Shown piece by piece: positions 36,280-44,695 of a DNA stretch of 64,000 nucleotides (positions within the stretch are counted from its first letter, which is position 1; each line of letters starts with the position of its first letter). The notes below the pieces were generated by a model. It was given only the letters and a program-made list of their open reading frames with translations. It was not told where the DNA came from and searched no databases. The DNA lies in contig JAGNIJ010000013.1 of NCBI GenBank assembly GCA_018001225.1, positions 22,461 through 86,460 on the forward strand, read 5' to 3'. Both the position numbers and the translations under genes were made by a program. The DNA comes from Kiritimatiellia bacterium (GTDB taxonomy: Bacteria > Verrucomicrobiota > Kiritimatiellia > CAIQIC01 > JAGNIJ01).

Positions 36280-36995
36280 TCGATGTCCCCGAACCGCCGG
36301 TGCCGCCTCGCGTACTCGGCCAGGGCCTCGCGGAACTGCGGCTCTCGGAAGTCCGGCCACAAAACATCCGTGAAGTATAGCTCGGAGTACGAAAGCTGCC
36401 AGAGCAGGAAATTGCTGATGCGCAGCTCGCCGCTGGTCCGGATCATCAGGTCGGGGTCCGGTACGTCCGGCGCGTAAAGGTGGGCCGCGATGGTCTTCTC
36501 GTCCACGTCGCCCGGCTTGAGTTCGCCGTCCCGGACGCGGGCCGCGATGCGGCGGACCGCGTCGCGCAACTCCGCCCGGCCCCCGTAGCTCAACGCCAGG
36601 ATGAGCTGCCCCGCGTCGTAGTGCTCGGTCGCCTTCATCACCCGCTTGAGCTCGCGCTGGATCTCCGGCGGCAGGTCGGCCAGTCTCCCGATCACGCGCA
36701 GCCGGACCTTGTTCTCGTGCAGCTCGAATTCCTGCCGGGAGAGGAACCGCTTCAGGAGCATCATCAGCCCGCGGATCTCGGCGCGCGGCCGGACCCAGTT
36801 CTCCACGCTGAAGGCGTACAGCGTCAGGTACTTGACGCCGGCATTCCGGCAGGCGCGGATGATCGCCCGCACGGACTCCGCCCCCTCCTGGTGCCCCTTC
36901 AGCCGCGGCCAGCCGCGCTTTTTCGCCCAGCGGCCGTTGCCGTCCATGATGATCGCCACGTGGGTGGGGATCTTCGGGGCGGATTCCTTCATCAT
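36276..36995 (-). CDS. uppS: Undecaprenyl diphosphate synthase UppS
   Basis: cis-Prenyltransferase of 239 aa making the C55 lipid carrier for cell-wall precursors. The signature blocks are complete: HVAIIMDGNGRWAKKRG near 12-28, LTLYAFSVENW and DLMIRTSGELRISNFLLWQ with SELYFTDVLWP. Two consecutive ATG codons open the gene at 36995; the first overlaps the purA stop by ATGA. The gene order purA-uppS-cdsA-rseP ties nucleotide and envelope genes together. Confidence 0.95.
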   Translation of the reverse strand: MMKESAPKIPTHVAIIMDGNGRWAKKRGWPRLKGHQEGAESVRAIIRACRNAGVKYLTLYAFSVENWVRPRAEIRGLMMLLKRFLSRQEFELHENKVRLRVIGRLADLPPEIQRELKRVMKATEHYDAGQLILALSYGGRAELRDAVRRIAARVRDGELKPGDVDEKTIAAHLYAPDVPDPDLMIRTSGELRISNFLLWQLSYSELYFTDVLWPDFREPQFREALAEYARRHRRFGDIE

Positions 36996-38284
36996 GCGCC
37001 CTCCCCGGCCGGCGGGAGCCAGAGCGTGCTCTCGCGCCGCGGCCCGACCGAAAGAAGGCCCACGGGCACGCCCGTGATCTCCTCCAGCCGGGCGACGTAC
37101 GCCCGCGCGCGCGCCGGCAGGTCCTCGATGCGCGTCGCCGCGCGGGTGGAGGCGCGCCAGCCCTGGAAATCCTCGTAGACGGGCCGGCAGCGCTCCAGCG
37201 CCCGGGCGTCCGCCGGCACATGATCCAGGCGGCGGCCGTCGCATTCGTAGGCGGTGCAGATTCGAATCGTGTCCACGCCGTCGAGCACATCGAGCTTGGT
37301 CACGGCCCACCAGTCGATCCCGTTGACCATCACGGAGTGGCGGGCGACGACAGCGTCGAACCAGCCGCAGCGGCGCGGCCGGCCGGTGGTCGCCCCGAAC
37401 TCCCGGCCGCCCTCCCGGAGTCGCTCGCCGGTCTCGTCCTTCAACTCCGTCGGGAACGGCCCCTCGCCGACGCGGGTCGTGTAGGCCTTGATGACGCCGA
37501 CGACCCGGTCGATGCGGTGGGGCGGCATCCCGCTGCCGGTGCAGGCGCCGCCGGCCGTGGCGCTGGACGAGGTCACGAACGGGTACGTCCCGAAATCGAT
37601 GTCCAGCATCGTGCCCTGGGCGCCCTCGAAAAGGATCGGCTCGCCGCGCGCGGCGGCCTCGTGGAGCATGGGGATCGTGTCCGCCACGAAGGGCGCCAGG
37701 CGCGCGGCGGCGGCGCGATAGTCGGCCGCCACGGCCGCGGCGTCCATCGCGGGGGCGCCGAGGGCGGCCAGGATCCGGTTCTGCTCCTCCAGCCGGGGCC
37801 GCAGCCGCTCGTCCAACCCGGGCGCGACCAGGTCCGCCATGCGCAGGCCGACGCGCGAGGCCTTGTCGCCGTAGGCCGGCCCGATGCCGCGCTTGGTCGT
37901 TCCGATGAGCGTGCCACCGGTCCGGTTCTGTTCCCGCTGCGCGTCGAGCAGGCGATGGAAGGGCAGCACCACGTGGGCGCGGTCGCTGACGAACAGCCGG
38001 CCGGCGGGGTCCACGCCCTGCCCGCGCAGCCCGTCGATTTCCCCGAGCAGGGCCAAGGGATCCACGACCACGCCATGGCCGATGACGTTGCGGCACCGGG
38101 GGTGCAGGACGCCCGAGGGGATCAGGTGCAGCACGAACCGTTGCTCGCCGATCTCGACCGTGTGCCCGGCGTTGTTGCCGCCCTGGTAGCGCACGACCCA
38201 GTCGGCGCGGGCGCTCAAGACGTCGATGATCTTGCCCTTGCCCTCGTCACCCCACTGCGCCCCGATCAATACCGTGTTAGCCAT
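36992..38284 (-). CDS. purA: Adenylosuccinate synthetase PurA
   Basis: Enzyme of 430 aa joining IMP and aspartate with GTP to give adenylosuccinate in AMP synthesis. The N-terminal P-loop-like GAQWGDEGKGK, the region YQGGNNAGHTV, GTTKRGIGPAYGDK and the GTP-binding end KLDVLDG are all present, and the length is standard. First gene of a five-gene minus-strand operon with ATGA-type overlaps at most junctions. Confidence 0.96.
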   Translation of the reverse strand: MANTVLIGAQWGDEGKGKIIDVLSARADWVVRYQGGNNAGHTVEIGEQRFVLHLIPSGVLHPRCRNVIGHGVVVDPLALLGEIDGLRGQGVDPAGRLFVSDRAHVVLPFHRLLDAQREQNRTGGTLIGTTKRGIGPAYGDKASRVGLRMADLVAPGLDERLRPRLEEQNRILAALGAPAMDAAAVAADYRAAAARLAPFVADTIPMLHEAAARGEPILFEGAQGTMLDIDFGTYPFVTSSSATAGGACTGSGMPPHRIDRVVGVIKAYTTRVGEGPFPTELKDETGERLREGGREFGATTGRPRRCGWFDAVVARHSVMVNGIDWWAVTKLDVLDGVDTIRICTAYECDGRRLDHVPADARALERCRPVYEDFQGWRASTRAATRIEDLPARARAYVARLEEITGVPVGLLSVGPRRESTLWLPPAGEGA

Positions 38285-38370
38285 TGCGTGTCTCGCCCGT
38301 GCAGGCGCCTCATGGTGCTGCGCCCGGGTGCTGTACCCTAGCCAATGCCCCCGGCAGACGCAACGGAAAA

Positions 38371-38395
38371 GGCGGCCCGATCGCCGCCGTTTTTT
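38371..38395 (+). terminator. Terminator-like hairpin in a divergent region
   Basis: GGCGGC (38371-38376), loop CCGATC, GCCGCC (38383-38388), then GTTTTTT. Read on the other strand the same stem is followed by TTTT. It lies between divergent purA and the phosphatase gene, with no gene ending here, so it would sit in a leader of one of them. ATGTATACAT (38397-38406), a perfect palindrome, follows. Confidence 0.5.
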
Positions 38396-38460
38396 AATGT
38401 ATACATATCGGGCCCGGATGCATTATGTTTATGGTGGAAGGCGATTAATACTGTCCTGCG

Positions 38461-40053
38461 ATGGACGGCCGCACACAATCCATGACGGACGGCGCGGAGC
38501 CGACTCCGGCACGCGGCGGCAGGAGACGCCGCTGGGCCGGCGTCGCGGCGGCCAGTGTCGCCGTGTTCCTGCTGTTCTGTTTCCTCTACATCGGTTCCCG
38601 GCGGTCGGTGATGAACGAGATCCGCCACCAGGCCATGGGCATCGCCATCGCCGTGGCGGAGAGCCTGGACCCCGCCGACCTGGAGCAGATCAAGGCCCCG
38701 GACGACGCCGGACTCCCCGCCTACCAGCGCATCCAGAAATACCTGGGCCGCGTGGTCTCGTCCAACTCCGATATCCGCTACATCTATACCATGCGGCGCG
38801 CCCTCCGGGAGGATGCCCGCGAGGACGACTACGAGTTCATCGTGGACGGCCCGGCCCGCGACATCGACGGCGACGGCGTAATCGCGGAAGACGAGGAAAG
38901 CGAACTCCCGGGCAAGGAATACTCCGCGCGCCACCTGCCGGAGCTGGTGGCCGCCTGGCGCCAGCCGATGGCCGATCCCGAGGTCTCGCCGGACCCGCCT
39001 TACCCCGACCTGATGTCCGGGTACGCCCCCGTGCGCAACGAGCGCGGCCAAACGGTCGCCATCGTCGGCGCGGACATCACGGCAGCCACGGTGCGCGCCA
39101 AGTTGCTGGCCCTGCAGATCGTCATCGTCTCCGTGTGGGGCGTGCTGACGCTGCTGATGGCCCTCGTGGTCTCCCTGTTCTTCCGCGAGCAGGAGGCCCT
39201 GGAGGCCAACCGGGCCCTGTCGGCCGAGCTGGCCGGCCGCAACGAGATGCTCCGGGCCGCCAACACGGAGCTGGCGCACAACAACGAGCAGTTCGTGCGC
39301 GAAATGAAGCTGGCCCAGTCGGTGCAGCTCGGGTTCCTGCCGAAGAGCTTCCCGCGCCAGGACAAGATCGTCTTCGACCGCTACTATCTCACCTGCGAGA
39401 TGCTGGGCGGCGACCTGTTCGACGTCTTCACCCTGGACGACGACCACGTGGGCATGTACATGGCGGACGTCGCCGGGCACGGCGTCAGCGCGGCCCTCAT
39501 CTCCGGGCTGTTGAAAATGGCCGTCTCCTCGGCGCGCGACAACGCCGCGGGCGACGCGGGCGCCCTGACGGCCCGCCTCACCCAGCCGGACAAAACCCTC
39601 TCCACCATCAACGACATGCTGGTCAAGGAACTGCCCGAGTACGAGTTCATCACCATGATCTACGCCGTGCTCGACATCCCCAGCTGCACCTTCCACGTCG
39701 CCAGCGCGGGCCATCTCTCCCCGCTGAAATACGAGGCCGCCAGCCAGAAGGTGGTTTCCTGGGACATCCCGACGGAAACCGCGCTGGGCCTGATCGAAAA
39801 ATGCGCCTACACCACCGTGTCGCGCACGGTCGCCCCCGGAGACAAGATCCTCTTCTTCACCGACGGCCTCGTCGAGGCCATGAACGCGCGCGGCGAGGAG
39901 TTCGGGGAGGACGCCCTCCGGAAGCAGTTCGAGCAGCAGGCCCCGCAGCCGCCCGCGCAGATCATCACCGCCCTGCGGCAATCGGTGGAGCAGCACCGCG
40001 GCGGCGAAAAGGTCAGCGACGACTACTCCATCCTCGTCGCGGAAATCCGGTAA
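38461..40053 (+). CDS. SpoIIE/RsbU-type PP2C phosphatase with periplasmic sensor domain
   Basis: Membrane phosphatase of 530 aa. Transmembrane helices at about 25-45 and 215-238 bracket a periplasmic sensor region of about 170 residues. That region contains a perfect EF-hand loop, DIDGDGVIAEDE (134-145). A coiled-coil linker leads to the PP2C domain, with MLGGDLFDVF, MADVAGHGVSAALIS and SDDYSILV as metal-binding parts. Such enzymes dephosphorylate a STAS anti-anti-sigma protein to release a sigma factor; a STAS and kinase pair lies 1.5 kb downstream on the same strand. Confidence 0.9.
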   Translation: MDGRTQSMTDGAEPTPARGGRRRRWAGVAAASVAVFLLFCFLYIGSRRSVMNEIRHQAMGIAIAVAESLDPADLEQIKAPDDAGLPAYQRIQKYLGRVVSSNSDIRYIYTMRRALREDAREDDYEFIVDGPARDIDGDGVIAEDEESELPGKEYSARHLPELVAAWRQPMADPEVSPDPPYPDLMSGYAPVRNERGQTVAIVGADITAATVRAKLLALQIVIVSVWGVLTLLMALVVSLFFREQEALEANRALSAELAGRNEMLRAANTELAHNNEQFVREMKLAQSVQLGFLPKSFPRQDKIVFDRYYLTCEMLGGDLFDVFTLDDDHVGMYMADVAGHGVSAALISGLLKMAVSSARDNAAGDAGALTARLTQPDKTLSTINDMLVKELPEYEFITMIYAVLDIPSCTFHVASAGHLSPLKYEAASQKVVSWDIPTETALGLIEKCAYTTVSRTVAPGDKILFFTDGLVEAMNARGEEFGEDALRKQFEQQAPQPPAQIITALRQSVEQHRGGEKVSDDYSILVAEIR

Positions 40054-40101
40054 GTTTTTAGCATCGGCGCCGGCGGCATCGCGCTCCGCGCGACGGCTTC
40101 C

Positions 40102-41403
40102 TCACCCGCCGGCTTCTTTCCGCGCCGCCTTCCGGCGCTTGCGCGCGGCGAACTCGGGGGCTTCCCGGACGCACGTGCCGAGAATCTTCAGGGACTGCTT
40201 GAAGTACTTCATGCTCTCGGTCTTGAGCTCCGCCGGCGCCTCGCCCACGTCGGCCCAGCCGGGCGTCGCCAGGTCGCCCGGCGCGATCGCCAGGCGCTCC
40301 CAGTTCTGGAACAACCGCCCCCACTCGCTGCGCAGGATGTCGTTCACGATCTTCCGGTGCGTGGGATACCAGAACGAATCGTGATACATCACGCTCGCGA
40401 TGTACGCCCACGGCGCCAGGATCGTCTTCAGCGACCACTCGACGGGTTTTTTCAGCGGGCCCCAGTAGATCAGGTGCTGCATGCGGCTCGCGAAGGTCAT
40501 CTTGCGGAACGGCCCCGTGAAATGCCAGTTCTCCGCCGCCGCGTCCGCGTCGCCGACGAGCTCGATCTCGCGGGGATCGCCGCACCCGAGGCCGAGTTCG
40601 TGCGCCAGGCGCACGAATGTCAGGTCCGCCAGCGGATCGAAGCCCATGATCTTGGCCGCCACGGCGTCGATGGCCACCTGGTCCGCGGAGGCCAGCAGGA
40701 CGTTCTTCACGTGCGGCACCATGCAGCGCGGGCCCGGCCCGTCGCCGGCGAACGTGCCGTCCATGACGGCGAAGAGGCCGGAGTGAATCTTCTTCTGGAT
40801 CATCAGCAGGTCCACGAGCGTCTCGTGGATCACCGGGTGCGTCCAGTGGCGCCGCTCGTTCAGCAGCCCGCCGAACGCGTTCTTCATCGCGCCCGTGGTC
40901 GTGGTGAACACGTGGGTCTTGACCGTCGGGAGGTGGATGATGTTCTCGCCGATGAAACGCCGGGGGATCATGAATCCGTCGGGGTACACCTGGTTCAGGC
41001 AGAGGAACCGGTCGGCCAGGTCGCCCACCGCCTCGCGGACGTGGATCCACTCCTCGCCCTCGTACAGGTGGACGTTTTTCAGCCCGTGCGCCTCGATCAC
41101 GGGAAGCTGCTTGTTTTCCCGTTCGCCGAGGCGGGCGTCGATGACCACGGTGCGGTTGTGGCAGCCGTGAATCCGCGCGGGATCGTAGCCGTCCCGCTTG
41201 AGGGCGCGGATCACGCCGTCCAACTGCCAGGGGGTCGTCGAGCTGGCCGGGTAGAAAAAGTGCCAGCTGATGTTGATTTTCAGGGCCGTTTCGCGGTCGC
41301 GCGGCAAGGCCGCCTGGTACCCGGCCAGGTTCATCAGCCGGTGGATATCCTCCAGGACCGTCGCCGGCCGCGTCCTCAAAATGGCTACTTTCGATTTGCT
41401 CAT
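40102..41403 (-). CDS. DUF362 domain protein
   Basis: Protein of 433 aa of the DUF362 family. Recognisable parts are INISWHFFYPASSTTPWQLD, the central HLPTVKTHVFTTTTGAMKN and GGLLNERR, and ADQVAIDAVAAKIMGFDP. The family often carries a ferredoxin-like Cys cluster, but no CxxCxxC cluster is seen here. The function is not established. It lies reversed between the PP2C phosphatase and the STAS gene, splitting that module. No signal peptide. Confidence 0.85.
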   Translation of the reverse strand: MSKSKVAILRTRPATVLEDIHRLMNLAGYQAALPRDRETALKINISWHFFYPASSTTPWQLDGVIRALKRDGYDPARIHGCHNRTVVIDARLGERENKQLPVIEAHGLKNVHLYEGEEWIHVREAVGDLADRFLCLNQVYPDGFMIPRRFIGENIIHLPTVKTHVFTTTTGAMKNAFGGLLNERRHWTHPVIHETLVDLLMIQKKIHSGLFAVMDGTFAGDGPGPRCMVPHVKNVLLASADQVAIDAVAAKIMGFDPLADLTFVRLAHELGLGCGDPREIELVGDADAAAENWHFTGPFRKMTFASRMQHLIYWGPLKKPVEWSLKTILAPWAYIASVMYHDSFWYPTHRKIVNDILRSEWGRLFQNWERLAIAPGDLATPGWADVGEAPAELKTESMKYFKQSLKILGTCVREAPEFAARKRRKAARKEAGG

Positions 41404-41469
41404 GCGTGGGCCCGCCGTACCGGGATAGATATACCCCGCCCCGGCGGCGCCCGCAAGGACGGGCTGGGA

Positions 41470-41498
41470 TTGACATAAAACGGCCTATATTTCATACT
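41470..41498 (+). promoter_or_regulatory. Sigma-70-type promoter for STAS/RsbW pair
   Basis: TTGACA at 41470-41475, a 17-bp spacer and CATACT at 41493-41498 (four of six). It lies 41 bp upstream of the STAS gene ATG, in a locally AT-rich stretch. Confidence 0.55.
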
Positions 41499-41538
41499 GT
41501 GATAGGGGTATTCATAATAAAAAGGTTGGAATAGCTTC

Positions 41539-41904
41539 ATGCCGGCGCCGCCGCTCAATATCGTGACCACGCGCCACGGGGACATCATGGTGATCAAGCT
41601 GGATGGGATCGTGGACGCCTCCACCATCGACTGCCTGCGTCGTGTCCTGGAGCCCCTGTGCCTGCAGTCGGGCGCCCACGTGATCGTGGACGGCGCCCTG
41701 CTGACCTATATCAACAGCCTGGGATTCGGACTCCTGTTCAAGCTCTCCCAGGCCTGCCGGGCTCAACAAGGCCGGCTGGTCGTCGCCGGCCTGCAGGAAA
41801 AGTTGCGCGTCGTGTTCAGGATTCTCGGACTCGAAAAACTGTTGAGCTTCGCCCCGACGTGCGAGGAGGCCCTGGCCGCCTTCGCCCGGACCGCGAACCC
41901 GTGA
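41539..41904 (+). CDS. STAS-domain anti-anti-sigma factor
   Basis: Single STAS domain of 121 aa, like SpoIIAA/RsbV. Visible are the strands IMVIKLDGIVDASTI and VIVDGALLTYINSLGFGLL. The serine of YINSLGFG sits at the regulatory phosphorylation position. Unphosphorylated, such a protein binds the kinase and frees a sigma factor. The stop overlaps an in-frame GTG of the next gene, so the two are translated together. Confidence 0.92.
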   Translation: MPAPPLNIVTTRHGDIMVIKLDGIVDASTIDCLRRVLEPLCLQSGAHVIVDGALLTYINSLGFGLLFKLSQACRAQQGRLVVAGLQEKLRVVFRILGLEKLLSFAPTCEEALAAFARTANP

Positions 41905-41912
41905 GGAACCGC

Positions 41913-42350
41913 ATGGCGGACAGCGCAGAAAATGTTCAGATTCGCGTCCCCGGAGAGGCGCGGTTCCTCGGCCTCATCCGCTCGGTCATCACCATGCTCG
42001 CGCGCACCGCCGGGTTCCCCGACGTAGATGTGGACAAGATCGAACTGGCCGTGGACGAGGCCTGCTCGAACGTCATGGAGCACGCCTACGGCGACGCGGC
42101 CCCCAAGCCGGCCCTCGAGCTCGAAATCCGCTGGGAGCCGGGCCGCTTCACGGTGGATATCGTGGACCAGGGCGAGCCGTTCGACTTCGCGAAATATGTC
42201 GCGCCGAGATTCCCGGACCACTGGGTCGACGGGGAATGCCGCGGGGCCGGCCTGTATCTTATCCGCTCCTGCATGGACGAGACGCAGTACGAGAGCCAGC
42301 CCGGCCACGCCAACCGCCTGCGCCTCGTCAAGCTGCTCCAGCCCACCTGA
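41913..42350 (+). CDS. RsbW/SpoIIAB-type anti-sigma kinase
   Basis: GHKL-fold Ser kinase/anti-sigma factor of 145 aa. The N box is KIELAVDEACSNVMEHAYG, and the G1 and G2 regions are VDIVDQGEPFD and GECRGAGLYLIRS. It would phosphorylate the STAS partner and sequester a sigma factor; no dedicated sigma gene is adjacent. ATG 41913 has GAGGA upstream; GTG 41901 overlapping the STAS stop is the alternative. It converges on thrC with 13 bp between stops. Confidence 0.9.
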   Translation: MADSAENVQIRVPGEARFLGLIRSVITMLARTAGFPDVDVDKIELAVDEACSNVMEHAYGDAAPKPALELEIRWEPGRFTVDIVDQGEPFDFAKYVAPRFPDHWVDGECRGAGLYLIRSCMDETQYESQPGHANRLRLVKLLQPT

Positions 42351-42363
42351 CCGCGCGGGCACT

Positions 42364-43743
42364 TCAGCCCACGCGCTGCTCAATAAACTTCTTGATGAGG
42401 TTCGCGTCTGCGGGCAGGACTTCGCAGCGCGTTGGGGCATGCGCCAGGTTGTCGAGGATCTCGTGGTGCGCCTCGCGCCCCGTGGCCTCGCGGATCGCCT
42501 GGCTGAATTTCGCCGGGTGCGCCGTGGCGAGGCAGATCGTCGGCACGCCGGGTTCCAGGTGCTGCTCGGCCACGTGTACCCCGACCGCCGTGTGGGGGTC
42601 CAGGAGGTACCCGTGGTCCCGGTCGTACCGCCGGATCGTCGCCAGCGTGTCGGCCGTGGTGCCAACGCCGGGGAGGAACAGGTCGTCCACGCGCCCGCCC
42701 GGCCCGAGGGGCACCGACAGGGCGCCGCGCGCCGCGAAGTCGTTCATCAGCCCCGTCAGCCGGGCCGGGTCCTCCCCGACCCGGCAGTAGAGGTACCGCT
42801 CGAAGTTGCTGGCCACCTGGATATCCATGGAGGGGCTCAACGTCGGGACCACCTTGCCGAGGCTGTACTCGCCCGTCTCGAAGAACCGGGCCAGGATGTC
42901 GTTCTCGTTCGTCGCCAGGATCAGCCGGCGGATCGGCAGGCCCATGCGCCAGGCGTAATAGCCCGCCAGCACGTCGCCGAAGTTCCCGGTAGGCACGGCG
43001 AACTGGACCTCCTTCGCGCCGGTGGTCTGCATCACGTAGAGGCCCGAACTGAAGTAGTAGACGATCTGGACCAGCACGCGCGCCCAGTTGACCGAGTTCA
43101 CCGCGCCCAGCGCGTACCGGCGCTTGAACTCGAGGTCGTTGAACAGCGCTTTCATGATCCGCTGGCAATCGTCGAACGTTCCCTCCACCGCCATGTTGAA
43201 GACGTTCGAGTCCAGCACCGCCGTCATCTGCTTCTCCTGCAGCGGCGCCACGCGGCCGTGCGGGTGCATGATGAAGATGTTGATCCGCTCGCGGCCGCGC
43301 ACGCCGTGGATCGCCGCGCTGCCCGTGTCGCCGCTGGTCGCGCCGAGGATGTTCAGCCGCGCGTCGCGCCGCTTCAGGATGTACTCGAAGAAGTTGCTTA
43401 AAAACTGCAGCGCGATGTCCTTGAACGCCAGGGTCGGCCCGTGGAACAGCTCCAGGATATGCACCGGCCCGACCGGCCACGCGGGCGCGATCTCGGGGTG
43501 GCGGAACGTCATGTAACTGCGCTCGATCAGGTGCCGCAGGTCCGCGTCCGGGAGGTCCGTGAACAGGCGCAGGATTTCAAAGGTGATGTCCTGGTACGAC
43601 AGTTTCGACCAGGCGGCCAGGCGGTCCTCCACGCGCGGGAGGTCGGTCGGGATCAGCAGCCCGCCGTCCGGCGCCAGCCCCGTCAGAACCGCGTCCTGAA
43701 ATCCCATGGGCGGGGTTTGGCCCCGCGTGCTGATATAATTCAT
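42364..43743 (-). CDS. thrC: Threonine synthase
   Basis: PLP enzyme of 459 aa converting O-phosphohomoserine to threonine. The PLP lysine lies in FHGPTLAFKDIALQ. The ThrC start MNYISTRGQTPPMGFQDAVLTG and LNILGATSGDTGSAAIHG support the standard fold, and the length suits the long (ThrC type 2) branch. ATG 43743 follows GAGGA and matches the family N-terminus. The reading frame stays open 34 codons further, across a perfect palindrome, but that stretch is not gene-like. Confidence 0.94.
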   Translation of the reverse strand: MNYISTRGQTPPMGFQDAVLTGLAPDGGLLIPTDLPRVEDRLAAWSKLSYQDITFEILRLFTDLPDADLRHLIERSYMTFRHPEIAPAWPVGPVHILELFHGPTLAFKDIALQFLSNFFEYILKRRDARLNILGATSGDTGSAAIHGVRGRERINIFIMHPHGRVAPLQEKQMTAVLDSNVFNMAVEGTFDDCQRIMKALFNDLEFKRRYALGAVNSVNWARVLVQIVYYFSSGLYVMQTTGAKEVQFAVPTGNFGDVLAGYYAWRMGLPIRRLILATNENDILARFFETGEYSLGKVVPTLSPSMDIQVASNFERYLYCRVGEDPARLTGLMNDFAARGALSVPLGPGGRVDDLFLPGVGTTADTLATIRRYDRDHGYLLDPHTAVGVHVAEQHLEPGVPTICLATAHPAKFSQAIREATGREAHHEILDNLAHAPTRCEVLPADANLIKKFIEQRVG

Positions 43744-43813
43744 GATGTCCTCGGGTGCGCAGAATAAGCACTCCCGCGCCGTTTCGACAAGCCCGATTCG
43801 ACCGTCGGCGGGG

Positions 43814-43839
43814 TGGCCACACTTTGCAAAGTGTGGCCA
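43814..43839. promoter_or_regulatory. CACACTT-type palindrome, copy 3
   Basis: A perfect 26-bp palindrome: TGGCCACACTT, centre TGCA, AAGTGTGGCCA. It is 71 bp upstream of the thrC ATG and 15 bp after the HEAT gene stop. The core matches the two sites at 10965 and 11064. Confidence 0.55.
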
Positions 43840-43853
43840 GGGCAAAAAGGCGG

Positions 43854-44669
43854 CTATCGGCGCCGGATTCGAGCCAATGCCTCGGCGGCGTCCGACCGGA
43901 TAAACGGATCGGAATCTTTCAGCAGCCTCCGCAAAGCGCCCGCGGCCCGGAGGGACCGCCTCGCGCCCAGGGTCCGGATGATGTGACGGCGGGCGGGCGC
44001 CCCGGCGCCCGGCAGCGCCCGAAGCAGCGCCTTCTCGGCCGGCCGGCCCAGCGAGGCCAGGGCCCGGGCCGCGGCCTCGCGAACGGTAAAATAAGGATCA
44101 TCGAGCGCGCCGAGCAGGACCGGGATCGACCGGGGATCGCCGATGTCCCGCAGGGCATTGATCGCCGCCACGCGCCGCGGTTCCTTCTCATCGCCCGCGA
44201 ACGGCAGGATGCCCGGGACGGACGCGCGCACCTTCCATTTACCCAGCGTGCGCATCGCGGCGCCGCGGGCCTTCTCATCGGCCAGCAGGCGCGCGACGTC
44301 GTCCGCGTATTCCGGGGTGTCGCAGAACCCCAGGAACCAGGCCGCCAGCTGCCGGGTCAGCGCCTCCTCGCTCCGCAGGAACTCCGCCAGCACAGGCGCC
44401 GCTTCCCGGCCGTCCAGCTTCCCGACCATCTCGAACGCCAGACCCTGCACGCCGACGTTCTCCAAGTGCACGTAGCGCATCACCAGGCGCAACCCGTCCG
44501 CGCCGCGCCCCTCCAGTTCCGCCCGCGCCTTCTCCTTCCGCGCGCGCTTCTCCGGCGTGCTGCCGTAGCGCGTCGCGTCCCGCAGCAGCGCCTCGTCCGG
44601 CTCCGCCGCCAGGGCCGACAGGACCAGCGACAGCATCAACGCCCCGATTCGTATCCTTCCCGTTTTCAT
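43854..44669 (-). CDS. Exported HEAT-repeat protein
   Basis: Exported protein of 271 aa: signal peptide (MKTGRIRIGALMLSLVLSALAA) followed by at least five HEAT-like helical pairs (EAAPVLAEFLRSEEALTRQLAAW, VAAINALRDIGDPRSIPVLLG, TVREAAARALASLG, RSDAAEALARI). HEAT arrays are protein-binding scaffolds. The start is 5 nt after the stop of the tandem-repeat gene, so the two are one transcript and probably act together in the periplasm or at the surface. Confidence 0.85.
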   Translation of the reverse strand: MKTGRIRIGALMLSLVLSALAAEPDEALLRDATRYGSTPEKRARKEKARAELEGRGADGLRLVMRYVHLENVGVQGLAFEMVGKLDGREAAPVLAEFLRSEEALTRQLAAWFLGFCDTPEYADDVARLLADEKARGAAMRTLGKWKVRASVPGILPFAGDEKEPRRVAAINALRDIGDPRSIPVLLGALDDPYFTVREAAARALASLGRPAEKALLRALPGAGAPARRHIIRTLGARRSLRAAGALRRLLKDSDPFIRSDAAEALARIRRR

Positions 44670-44695
44670 TCGCGTTACTTCGCGTTATTTCGCGG
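44669..44695. repeat. Short tandem TTCGCGTTA repeat at a gene junction
   Basis: TTCGCGTTA at 44669-44677 and 44679-44687, then TTCGCGG at 44689-44695. The repeat spans the stop of the tandem-repeat gene and the junction with the HEAT gene start. Confidence 0.4.

Noticed and set aside
40102..41403. Ferredoxin-type iron-sulfur protein (as in some DUF362 members)
   Set aside because: No CxxCxxC cluster is present in the sequence.
43744..43845. Upstream start for thrC giving a Cys/His-rich N-terminus
   Set aside because: The extra residues come from translating a perfect palindrome and intergenic DNA; ATG 43743 matches the ThrC N-terminus and has a ribosome binding site.
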